This document shows, one piece after another, positions 1 to 8,222 of a DNA stretch of 39,248 nt. Under the pieces are notes generated by a model, which saw only the letters and a program-made list of their open reading frames with translations, searched no databases and was not told where the DNA came from. The position numbers and the translations under genes were made by a program. Origin of the DNA: Bacteroidota bacterium. GTDB taxonomy: Bacteria; Bacteroidota; Bacteroidia; Bacteroidales; Paludibacteraceae. Location of the stretch: the NCBI GenBank assembly GCA_030706465.1, contig JAUZOM010000014.1, positions 1 through 39,248 on the forward strand, in the 5' to 3' direction. The first letter of the stretch is position 1, and every line of letters begins with the position of its first letter.

Positions 1-166
1 ATACTTATTTGTTTAAATAGACGATTTTTAAACTAAAAGGTTTAATGGAGATGTGAAATTTAGAAGAATAAAAAGGTTAATTTCGAAAATGTGTTTTCTT
101 ATTTTATCTTTTCTTGAATTATGAGTAGGAAGAAAAATGGCTAGGTTACGTTCTTCCTTAAAATAA

Positions 167-208
167 AATGTTGGCAGACTGATCCTTTTGAATCAGTCTG
201 CCAACATT
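167..208 (-). terminator. Hairpin terminator downstream of asnB
   Basis: A 17-bp perfect stem (AATGTTGGCAGACTGAT and its complement) encloses an 8-nt loop. On the minus strand it is followed by a T-rich stretch (TTTATTTTAA). It begins 83 bp after the asnB stop, so it is the likely end of the asnB transcript. The plus-strand flank is also fairly T-rich, so it could act in both directions. Confidence 0.7.
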
Positions 209-213
209 CTATT

Positions 214-249
214 TTGAGGAAGTCCAAACTTTGGTTTGAACTTCCTCAA
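214..249. repeat. Second hairpin between asnB and its terminator
   Basis: An inverted repeat with 10-bp outer arms (TTGAGGAAGT / ACTTCCTCAA), one mismatch, then a 5-bp inner stem (CAAAC/GTTTG). There is no T-run after it in either direction, so it looks more like a 3'-end stabilising stem than a terminator. It lies between the asnB stop and the stronger hairpin at 167-208. Confidence 0.5.
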
Positions 250-290
250 TGGGAAGAATTTTTTCAAATGCCAGATAGAAATAGATAGTC

Positions 291-1961
291 TTATTTATAT
301 CCTTGTTCATGAACGCTCTTAACAGAACGTCCGGAAGGATCATTCATGTTCTTGAAAGCGGCATCCCATTCCAATGCGATCTCAGTGCTGCAAGCAACTG
401 ATGGTACCGAAGGCACACACATGGAGGCAGATTTAGAAGGGAAGAAATCGGTAAATATAGTCCGGTAATAGTATTCTTCCTTATTCATTGGTGGATTTAT
501 AGGATAAGTTTCAGCTACTTTGGACATTTGTTCGTCTGTTACCGCTTCAGAGGTCAACTCCCGCAATGAATCAATCCAGTTGTAACCAACTCCATCGGAA
601 AATTGTTCTTTCTGGCGCCAGGCAACACTTTCGGGTAAATAGCTCTCGAAAGCCTTCCGCAAAATCCATTTTTCCATTTTTCCATTGCTTCCAGCCATTT
701 TGTCGACAGGATTGAGCCGCATAGCCACATCTATAAATTCTTTATCAAGAAAAGGTACGCGACCTTCAACTCCCCATGAAGCCAGTGATTTGTTGGCCCG
801 CAAGCAATCATACAGGTGGAGTTTATCTATTTTCCGAACTGTTTCCTTATGAAATTCCTCTGCATTAGGAGCTTTATGAAAATATAGATAACCACCAAAT
901 ATTTCGTCGGCACCTTCACCGGACAGTACCATTTTTACCCCCATTGATTTAATAACACGGGATAAGAGATACATGGGTGTACTGGCACGAATAGTGGTTA
1001 CATCATATGTTTCCACGTGATAAATCACATCGCGGACAGCATCCAATCCTTCCTGAACAGTGAAATGTATTTCGTGGTGAATGGTCCCTATATGCTCGGC
1101 TACTTTGCGGGCTGCAGCTAAGTCAGGAGAGCCTTCCAACCCAACGGCAAATGAGTGTAATTGAGGCCACCAGGCTGCTTCTTTATTACCGGACTCAATT
1201 CTTTTTGCTGCATATTTTTTCGCAACAGCTGAAATAATGGATGAATCCAATCCTCCGGAAAGCAACACACCGTAAGGAACATCTGCCATTAACTGACGCT
1301 CAACGGCTGCTTCCAATGCATCGCGCAATACATCGATGTCCGAAACATTATCTTTGACTGCATCATAACTTTGCCAGTCACGAGTGTACCACTGAGTTGG
1401 CTCCCCGTCAGGACTGAAATAATACTGACCCGGAAGAAATTCTTCAATTTTAGTGCAATAACCTTCCAATGCTTTTAATTCAGAAGCTACATAATAGGTC
1501 CCCTCATTATCCCAACCCTGATACAGTGGAATAATTCCGATATGATCGCGTCCAATTAAATAGATATCTTTTTCTATATCATAAAGGGCAAAAGCAAAAA
1601 TGCCATTCAAATCCTCCAGAAAATTCGGTCCCTTTTCACGGTAGAGTGCCAGAATAACCTCGCAATCGGACTTAGTGAGAAACTCATATTTTCCTTCAAA
1701 TTGCTTGCGTATTTCCTGATGATTATAAATTTCACCATTAACGGCCAAAACCAATTTGCCGTCTTTGCTATAAAGCGGTTGCTTCCCTGATTCGGGATCA
1801 ACAATGGACAAACGTTCATGTGCCAAAATGGCTTTCTCATCGGAATAAACTCCCGACCAATCCGGCCCACGATGCCGTATACGTTTAGACATTTTTAGTA
1901 CCTGTGGCCGTAAAGCCTGTACTGGTTGTTTTATATCAAATGCACATACTATTCCACACAT
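291..1961 (-). CDS. asnB: Asparagine synthase B (glutamine-hydrolysing)
   Basis: The product (556 aa) makes asparagine from aspartate, ATP and glutamine in the cytoplasm. The N-terminal Ntn glutaminase domain begins directly with Met-Cys-Gly-Ile, so Cys2 becomes the catalytic nucleophile after Met removal; this fixes the start. NGEIYN (about 75-80) and the nearby arginine and glycine motifs are typical of class II glutamine amidotransferases. The synthetase domain contains the pyrophosphate loop SGGLDSS at 235-241. Length matches E. coli AsnB (about 554 aa), and no frameshift is visible. It lies 99 bp downstream of gltD on the same strand with no clear terminator between, so it may be the last gene of a gltB-gltD-asnB unit, using glutamine made by glnN. 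The stop is followed by the hairpins at 167-249. Family assignment is secure. Confidence 0.96.
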   Translation of the reverse strand: MCGIVCAFDIKQPVQALRPQVLKMSKRIRHRGPDWSGVYSDEKAILAHERLSIVDPESGKQPLYSKDGKLVLAVNGEIYNHQEIRKQFEGKYEFLTKSDCEVILALYREKGPNFLEDLNGIFAFALYDIEKDIYLIGRDHIGIIPLYQGWDNEGTYYVASELKALEGYCTKIEEFLPGQYYFSPDGEPTQWYTRDWQSYDAVKDNVSDIDVLRDALEAAVERQLMADVPYGVLLSGGLDSSIISAVAKKYAAKRIESGNKEAAWWPQLHSFAVGLEGSPDLAAARKVAEHIGTIHHEIHFTVQEGLDAVRDVIYHVETYDVTTIRASTPMYLLSRVIKSMGVKMVLSGEGADEIFGGYLYFHKAPNAEEFHKETVRKIDKLHLYDCLRANKSLASWGVEGRVPFLDKEFIDVAMRLNPVDKMAGSNGKMEKWILRKAFESYLPESVAWRQKEQFSDGVGYNWIDSLRELTSEAVTDEQMSKVAETYPINPPMNKEEYYYRTIFTDFFPSKSASMCVPSVPSVACSTEIALEWDAAFKNMNDPSGRSVKSVHEQGYK

Positions 1962-2060
1962 AATATTTACCCTCTCTGTTAATCTTCTGTTTTCTAAGAA
2001 GAAATTGTTTTTATAGTCTTATTTTAAAGTTTTATTGTTTTTATACTTACAAGAAAAAGA

Positions 2061-3473
2061 TTACAACGAGTTATGAATATCTTCGGCAACTTGACGACCA
2101 GACGCAATTGCACGAACGACCAGACTTGCACCCATAGCTGCATCGCCTGTAGCAAAAACCTTACCAATGTTACTTTTACTTTCTTTGTCAGTAGCAACGT
2201 TGCCGCGCCCATCAAACTGAACACCTAATTCGGTAAGTAATCCTTCGTGAACTGGATGGATAAATCCTAGGGCCAGAAAAACCAAATCAGCTTTGATAAT
2301 CTCGGTTTTGCCGGTTGGTTTCATGTTCCAACGTCCGCTTTCATCTTTTGTCCACTCAACTTCTTCAACTTCAACCTCTGTTAATTTGCCTTTTTCACCA
2401 ATGAATTTAGTGGTGTTCAGGCTCCATTTACGCACACATCCTTCTTGATGTGAACTTGAAGTTTTAAGTATATTTGGATAATAAGGCCACGGTGTATCCG
2501 GATTTTTATCTATCGGAGGTTGGGGCAGGATTTCGATCTGAGTAACTTTAACGGCTCCCTGGCGTATCGAAGTTCCAACACAATCGGACCCGGTATCACC
2601 ACCTCCGATCACAAGCACATGCTTGTCCTTAGCCGATATGATCTTATTTTCATCAACCTTTTCACCCATAATCAATTGGTTTTGTTGACTCAGAAAGTCC
2701 AATGCAAAATGGATACCTTTTAAGCTGCGGCCCTTAGGGCTAATATCACGGGGATGACCTGCTCCGACGGCAATGCATACAGCATCGTAGTTTTGCATAA
2801 TTTCCTTCCCGGTGATGTCTTTCCCAATTTCAATATTGGTTTTAAATTCGATTCCTTCTTCAACCAATAAGGCTAACCGTCGGTCGATAATATTTTTGTT
2901 TAGTTTGAAATTAGGAATGCCATATCGTAATAAACCTCCTAATCCGTTTTCCTTTTCAAAAACTGTAACATGGTGGCCCTTCCGGTTCAACTGTTGAGCT
3001 GCCGCTAAACCCGCAGGTCCCGACCCAATCACTGCTATTTTCTTACCGGTGCGTGTCTTTGGCGGACGTGCCTTAATCATCCCTTCGATAAATGCCACTT
3101 CTGTAACTGCAGCTTCGTTTTCACGAATCGTTACCGGAGCCTCGTGCAATGCCAATACGCACGATTTTTCGCAAAGAGCAGGACAGATACGACCTGTAAA
3201 ATCAGGAAAATTATTTGTTTCGTGTAAAACCTCTATCGCTTCTTTCCACTGTCCTTTGTAAATTAAATCTTGCCATTCCGGCATTTTATTCCCCAGTGGA
3301 CAAGACCAATGACAGAATGGTACGCCACAATCCATGCATCGCGAAGCCTGAAGTTTTCTGTCTTCACGATTTAAAGTCTGTTCGACTTCCCCGAAGTCGT
3401 ATATCCGTTCGTTTATTGGACGGTAACCGGCATCCTTGCGGGGTATATTTATAAATGCTTTAGGATTTCCCAT
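2061..3473 (-). CDS. gltD: Glutamate synthase (NADPH) small subunit
   Basis: The 470-aa product passes electrons from NAD(P)H through FAD and iron-sulfur clusters to the large subunit for glutamate formation from glutamine and 2-oxoglutarate. The N-terminal region has two cysteine clusters, C46/C49/C54/C58 and C97/C101/C105, typical of the 4Fe-4S domain of GltD. A Rossmann FAD site (GSGPAG, about 150-155) follows, and a second dinucleotide site (VIGGGDTGSDC) lies further on. The C-terminal ATGDAAMGASLVVRAI segment is the usual FAD-contacting end. Full family length. It follows gltB after 70 bp, and that gap contains a hairpin (3498-3530). Co-location with gltB supports the GOGAT role over a stand-alone GltD-like oxidoreductase. 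Confidence 0.96.
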   Translation of the reverse strand: MGNPKAFINIPRKDAGYRPINERIYDFGEVEQTLNREDRKLQASRCMDCGVPFCHWSCPLGNKMPEWQDLIYKGQWKEAIEVLHETNNFPDFTGRICPALCEKSCVLALHEAPVTIRENEAAVTEVAFIEGMIKARPPKTRTGKKIAVIGSGPAGLAAAQQLNRKGHHVTVFEKENGLGGLLRYGIPNFKLNKNIIDRRLALLVEEGIEFKTNIEIGKDITGKEIMQNYDAVCIAVGAGHPRDISPKGRSLKGIHFALDFLSQQNQLIMGEKVDENKIISAKDKHVLVIGGGDTGSDCVGTSIRQGAVKVTQIEILPQPPIDKNPDTPWPYYPNILKTSSSHQEGCVRKWSLNTTKFIGEKGKLTEVEVEEVEWTKDESGRWNMKPTGKTEIIKADLVFLALGFIHPVHEGLLTELGVQFDGRGNVATDKESKSNIGKVFATGDAAMGASLVVRAIASGRQVAEDIHNSL

Positions 3474-3497
3474 AAGTTCTATTGTTTTTATATTAAT

Positions 3498-3530
3498 ACC
3501 TTTCCCAAAGTTTCAAACTCAGGGAAAGGT
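3498..3530 (-). promoter_or_regulatory. Intercistronic hairpin between gltB and gltD
   Basis: A perfect 9-bp stem (ACCTTTCCC / GGGAAAGGT) with a 15-nt loop sits in the 70-bp gap between the gltB stop and the gltD start. On the minus strand it is followed by an A-rich, not T-rich, sequence, so it is a weak terminator at best. It may set the relative amounts of the two subunits by mRNA processing or 3' protection of gltB (inference). Confidence 0.5.
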
Positions 3531-3543
3531 TACTAATTTGTGA

Positions 3544-6500
3544 TTAATAATCGCGTTCAACCTGAGCAATTTTCTTGTTGATTGCTTCCATCTTTTCTTC
3601 CTGCAATACTTTCTTATATTCAATAGGAACTATTTTCTTAAATTTATCAACATAAAAATTCCAATTATCTAAGATTTCTTTTGCACGTTGACTCTTAGTA
3701 TATTTATAGTGATTAGTAATGAATCCTTGTAGTTCTTTACTATCCATGCTGTCTTCGATTAGTGAAAGTTCAACCATTTCCATGTTACAGAAAAAGTCGA
3801 AATTCCCGGTTTCGTCGAGTACATAAGCCACACCACCACTCATACCGGCAGCAAAATTACGTCCTGTAGTTCCCAGAACCACAGTGCGTCCGCCTGTCAT
3901 GTATTCGCAACAATGATCACCGGCCCCTTCTACAACGGCAATTGCTCCCGAATTACGTACACAGAAACGTTCGCCTACTACACCATTGATATAAATTTCG
4001 CCTGACGTAGCACCATATAGAATGGTATTACCGGCAATAATGTTCTCCTCCGGTTTGAATGTGCTTTCTTTAGGCGCAACAACGACTATTTTACCGCCTG
4101 AAAGACCTTTACCAACATAATCGTTCGCTTCTCCGGTAAGTTGGAAAAATACGCCTTTACTTAGGAACGCACCAAAACTTTGTCCGGCAGAGCCATCAAA
4201 ATAAGCCTTGATGGTGTCGGATGGTAAGCCGTTTTGACCGTAACGTTTTGCAATTTCGCCCGAAAGCATTGCTCCAACTGTGCGGTCGGTGTTTTTGATT
4301 TTTGATTTTATCTCAACAGGCATGCATAAATCCAATGCTGGAAGCGATTTCTTAATTAATTTGTGATCCAATACGGAGTCTAATTTATGATCCTGGTCTT
4401 TTACATGACGTAGAGCTGAATTTGAGCCTTTGCCTGGAACAAACATTATTTTCGACAAATCCACTTTTTTCAGTTTGGAATTTCCTTCAACATTTTTGCG
4501 TTCAAGTAATTCTGCATGTCCGATAATTTCATCCAACGAGCGATAACCCATTTCGGCTAAGTGCTCACGTACATCCTGAGCAATGAATTTAAAGAAATTA
4601 ACCAGGTATTCATATTTGCCGACGAAATGTTTCCGCAAGACTTCGTCTTGCGTGGCAACTCCAACCGGGCAAGTATTTAAGTGACATTTACGCATCATTA
4701 CGCAACCAAGAATAATCAGTGCGCTGGTAGCAAAACCATATTCCTCAGCACCTAATAATGCTGCGATAATAATGTCGCGTCCTGTTTTTAACTGACCATC
4801 TGTTTGTAATCGTATCTGTCCCCGCAAATTGTTCAAAACCAATGTTTGTTGGGTTTCAGCTAAACCGATTTCAACCGGAAGTCCCGCATGTTTGATTGAG
4901 CTAGAAGGACTTGCACCTGTACCTCCTTCAGCACCGCTGATTAAGATTAAGTCGGCTTTTGCTTTGGCCACACCGGCAGCAATAGTTCCGACACCAGTTT
5001 CAGAAACCAATTTTACGCTAATGGTAGCTGTTGGGTTGATGTTTTTCAAATCATAGATAAGCTGTGCTAAATCTTCGATAGAATAAATATCGTGGTGGGG
5101 CGGAGGTGAAATCAATGAAATTCCGGGTATGGAGTGACGGGTTTTAGCAATGATTTTGTCAACCTTATGCCCGGGTAATTGACCACCTTCGCCAGGTTTT
5201 GCCCCTTGAGCCATTTTAATCTGGATCTCATCGGCATTAACCAGGTATTCTGATGTCACACCAAAACGTCCGGATGCAACTTGCTTAATGGCACTACGGG
5301 TACTCAAACCATCTTCGCGTATTTTATAACGTTCAGGATCCTCGCCGCCTTCACCAGTGTTACTGCGCCCACCAATTATATTCATGGCAATCGCCATGGC
5401 TTCATGAGCTTCACGGCTAATCGAGCCATAGGACATTGCACCGGTTACGAAACGTTTTGTTATATTTTCAATTGGTTCTACTTCATTTATATCAATAGGA
5501 TTACGCTTAAAATCCATTAAATCACGAATAAATATTGGCGCTGGTTTCTCATCAACGGTTTTCGTATATTCTTTAAACTTTGCGTAATCATTTGTTTTTG
5601 TCGCAATTTGCAAACGTGCAATCGTTTCCGGATTCCAGGCATGTTTTTCACCATTTTTACGATAAGCATATTGCCCAAAGTTTTCTACCAGCGTAGGATC
5701 TGTTCCTTCAGCTGGGGAAAATGCTTCTTTATGAGGTTTCAATACTTCGTTTGCTACGTCCTCAATATCAATGCCCTCTATAGCAGAAGAAATACCTTTA
5801 AAGTATTTTTCCAAGAATGATGAAGACAAGCCAACCGCTTCAAAAATGTGAGCCCCGCGGTAGCTTCGCAAAGTAGAGTTCCCCATTTTCGATAATACTT
5901 TCAAAAGACCTTTGTTTACAGCTTTAATGTAATGTTTTTTAGCTGTTTCCATGTCCATTTGAATATCACCCGATTTGATCCTGTCATTAATAATGGCAAA
6001 GACCATATAGGGATTAATCGCATTGGCTCCAAACCCAAACAAAAGGGCGAAATGCATTACTTCGCGTGGTTCGGCAGTCTCAACCACGATATCAATTTGC
6101 ATCCTTTTCCTTTTTTGAACTAAATAAAGATGCACGGCAGATACCGCTAAAAGTGATGGAATTGGTGCGTGCGTAGCATCTACTCCACGGTCGCTCAATA
6201 CAATGTAATTTTTACCATCGTCTACGGCTTTTTCTACCGATAAACAAAGTTCCTGTATTGCTTTCTCAAGGCCGGCAGCTCCTGATGTCGGATCAAAAAG
6301 CATTGGTAATGAAATGGTAGAGAATCCTTTATATTGCAGGTTGCTTAATATGTCGAACTGAGTATTTGTTAAGACAGGGCTTTTTAGTTTAACCATCTTA
6401 CAAATTTCAGGAGCAGCTTGCAATAAGTTTTGATGTACAGAACCAATATAGCCGGTTAATGACATGACTAATTCTTCGCGAATCGGATCAATTGGAGGAT

Positions 6501-8070
6501 TGGTTACCTGGGCAAACTGTTGACGGAAATAATTAAACAGACGTTGGGGTTTATCTGAAAAAACTGATAAAGAAACATCATTACCCATGGAGGATGTTGG
6601 TTCGTAACCATCGTTTGCCATAGGGAGGATTAATCGTTCCAAATCTTCTTTTGAATAGCCAAAAGTATGAAGTAATGTCTGGTAATTGGCCAAGTCGTTT
6701 TTTGCAGTTCGGCCCGAGGAAATATTGTCGAGGTTAATGCAATTGCGGTCTAACCATTCACGATAAGGAAATGCTTTTGCAAGTCCTTCTTTTAGTTCGT
6801 TATCATAGAAAATCTGACCTAGCTCGGTATCAACCATAAGCATTTTGCCGGGTTTTAATCGGCCTTTTGCCTTAATACGTCCCGGCTCGAATTCTACAGT
6901 ACCTGTTTCAGATGCTATGATCATTGTATCGTCATGCGTAACAAGGTAACGGGCCGGACGAAGGCCATTTCGGTCCAACATGCCGCCCGCATAGCGTCCA
7001 TCGCTGAAAAGTAGGCATGCAGGGCCATCCCATGGCTCCATGAATGTACTGTGATATTCGTAGAAGGCCCTCAAATTATCCGAAATTGGATTCTTTTGAT
7101 TCCAGCTTTCAGGTACCAGCATGGCCATGGCATGAGGTAAGCTTTTCCCGGACATTACTAAAAACTCCAGTACGTTATCAAGGGAAGCACTATCGCTCAT
7201 TCCGGGTTGAACAATTGGATATAAATCATTCAGATTACCAAGCTGATCGGATTTCAATACACTTTCGCGTGATTCCATCCATTGACGGTTACCACGGATA
7301 GTGTTGATTTCACCATTATGGCCCATCATGCGGAATGGTTGTGCCAAATCCCAGGTTGGAAATGTGTTTGTGCTGAATCGGGAGTGAACCAACGCGATGC
7401 CGGTCGTAAAATTAGGATTGGATAAATCGGTAAAATATTCACGTAATTGAAGTGATGTAAGCATCCCTTTGTAAATCATTTGCTTTGTCGAAAGACTTAC
7501 AATATAAAAATTACGTTCTTTGGATATTGTTGATTTGAAAATAGCATTTTCAATTTTTTTCCGGACAATGTAGAGTTTTCGCTCCAATTCATCTTGCGAA
7601 GAAGCTCCGGTAATGAAAATCTGTTTGATAAGTGGTTCGTTGGAAGCAGATATTTCTCCTAAGATGTCGCTGTTTACAGGAACATCGCGGATAGCAAGTA
7701 TATTGAGGCCTTCTTTAATAACGTTTTCTTTGATTACGTTCAGGCAAAGCTCAGCCTTTTTCTCATCTTTGGGTAAAAAAATAAGACCTGTCCCGTATTT
7801 ACCTTTTGCCGGAACAGGAATCCCCTGAAGTAAGATGAATTCGTGAGGTATCTGTACTAAAATGCCGGCACCATCACCGGTCTTATTATCGGCGCTTTCG
7901 GCTCCTCGGTGTACCATATTCTCGAGAACTTGCAACCCATTCTCAACAATATCATGAGACTTTTCCCCATGAAGATTTAACACCAAGCCAACGCCGCAGG
8001 CATCATGCTCGTTCTGGGATGAATAAAGAGATTGCTGCTCATATTCGTCTGTAATTTTTGGGATTGTCAT
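3544..8070 (-). CDS. gltB: Glutamate synthase large subunit
   Basis: The 1508-aa product is the catalytic alpha subunit of GOGAT. It hydrolyses glutamine, channels ammonia and reductively aminates 2-oxoglutarate on FMN. The N-terminal Ntn amidotransferase domain has its nucleophile in HDACGVG at Cys25, implying removal of a 24-residue propeptide as in known GltB proteins. A central domain is followed by the FMN/(beta/alpha)8 synthase domain (GAMSYGSISREAHEA; GGRSNTGEGGEDPER). The 3Fe-4S cysteine cluster reads CVMMRKCHLNTCPVG. The C-terminal GXGXG beta-helix domain contains repeats such as GAGDHCCEYMTGG. Length matches the family (about 1500 aa). The 152-bp upstream gap holds the glnN terminator, so gltB probably has its own promoter, but I found no clear promoter motif there. 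Confidence 0.97.
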   Translation of the reverse strand: MTIPKITDEYEQQSLYSSQNEHDACGVGLVLNLHGEKSHDIVENGLQVLENMVHRGAESADNKTGDGAGILVQIPHEFILLQGIPVPAKGKYGTGLIFLPKDEKKAELCLNVIKENVIKEGLNILAIRDVPVNSDILGEISASNEPLIKQIFITGASSQDELERKLYIVRKKIENAIFKSTISKERNFYIVSLSTKQMIYKGMLTSLQLREYFTDLSNPNFTTGIALVHSRFSTNTFPTWDLAQPFRMMGHNGEINTIRGNRQWMESRESVLKSDQLGNLNDLYPIVQPGMSDSASLDNVLEFLVMSGKSLPHAMAMLVPESWNQKNPISDNLRAFYEYHSTFMEPWDGPACLLFSDGRYAGGMLDRNGLRPARYLVTHDDTMIIASETGTVEFEPGRIKAKGRLKPGKMLMVDTELGQIFYDNELKEGLAKAFPYREWLDRNCINLDNISSGRTAKNDLANYQTLLHTFGYSKEDLERLILPMANDGYEPTSSMGNDVSLSVFSDKPQRLFNYFRQQFAQVTNPPIDPIREELVMSLTGYIGSVHQNLLQAAPEICKMVKLKSPVLTNTQFDILSNLQYKGFSTISLPMLFDPTSGAAGLEKAIQELCLSVEKAVDDGKNYIVLSDRGVDATHAPIPSLLAVSAVHLYLVQKRKRMQIDIVVETAEPREVMHFALLFGFGANAINPYMVFAIINDRIKSGDIQMDMETAKKHYIKAVNKGLLKVLSKMGNSTLRSYRGAHIFEAVGLSSSFLEKYFKGISSAIEGIDIEDVANEVLKPHKEAFSPAEGTDPTLVENFGQYAYRKNGEKHAWNPETIARLQIATKTNDYAKFKEYTKTVDEKPAPIFIRDLMDFKRNPIDINEVEPIENITKRFVTGAMSYGSISREAHEAMAIAMNIIGGRSNTGEGGEDPERYKIREDGLSTRSAIKQVASGRFGVTSEYLVNADEIQIKMAQGAKPGEGGQLPGHKVDKIIAKTRHSIPGISLISPPPHHDIYSIEDLAQLIYDLKNINPTATISVKLVSETGVGTIAAGVAKAKADLILISGAEGGTGASPSSSIKHAGLPVEIGLAETQQTLVLNNLRGQIRLQTDGQLKTGRDIIIAALLGAEEYGFATSALIILGCVMMRKCHLNTCPVGVATQDEVLRKHFVGKYEYLVNFFKFIAQDVREHLAEMGYRSLDEIIGHAELLERKNVEGNSKLKKVDLSKIMFVPGKGSNSALRHVKDQDHKLDSVLDHKLIKKSLPALDLCMPVEIKSKIKNTDRTVGAMLSGEIAKRYGQNGLPSDTIKAYFDGSAGQSFGAFLSKGVFFQLTGEANDYVGKGLSGGKIVVVAPKESTFKPEENIIAGNTILYGATSGEIYINGVVGERFCVRNSGAIAVVEGAGDHCCEYMTGGRTVVLGTTGRNFAAGMSGGVAYVLDETGNFDFFCNMEMVELSLIEDSMDSKELQGFITNHYKYTKSQRAKEILDNWNFYVDKFKKIVPIEYKKVLQEEKMEAINKKIAQVERDY

Positions 8071-8151
8071 AGCTTCTTTTCCTTTTTATACGCTTAAAAA
8101 ACTGCTACTTTTAGCTAGTTTGTCGTGTTAATTTGTTCTATTGTTATTTTG

Positions 8152-8189
8152 AAAATAGTGGGAAAACCTTTAGGCTTTCCCACTATTTT
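8152..8189 (-). terminator. Terminator after glnN
   Basis: A 14-bp stem (AAAATAGTGGGAAA and its complement) with a 10-nt loop, 33 bp past the glnN stop. On the minus strand it is followed by TTTTC after the stem. It separates glnN from gltB, whose start lies about 80 bp further on. Confidence 0.7.
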
Positions 8190-8222
8190 TAATCTATAAA
8201 AGTAGGTGTAAAAACCTTTTCA

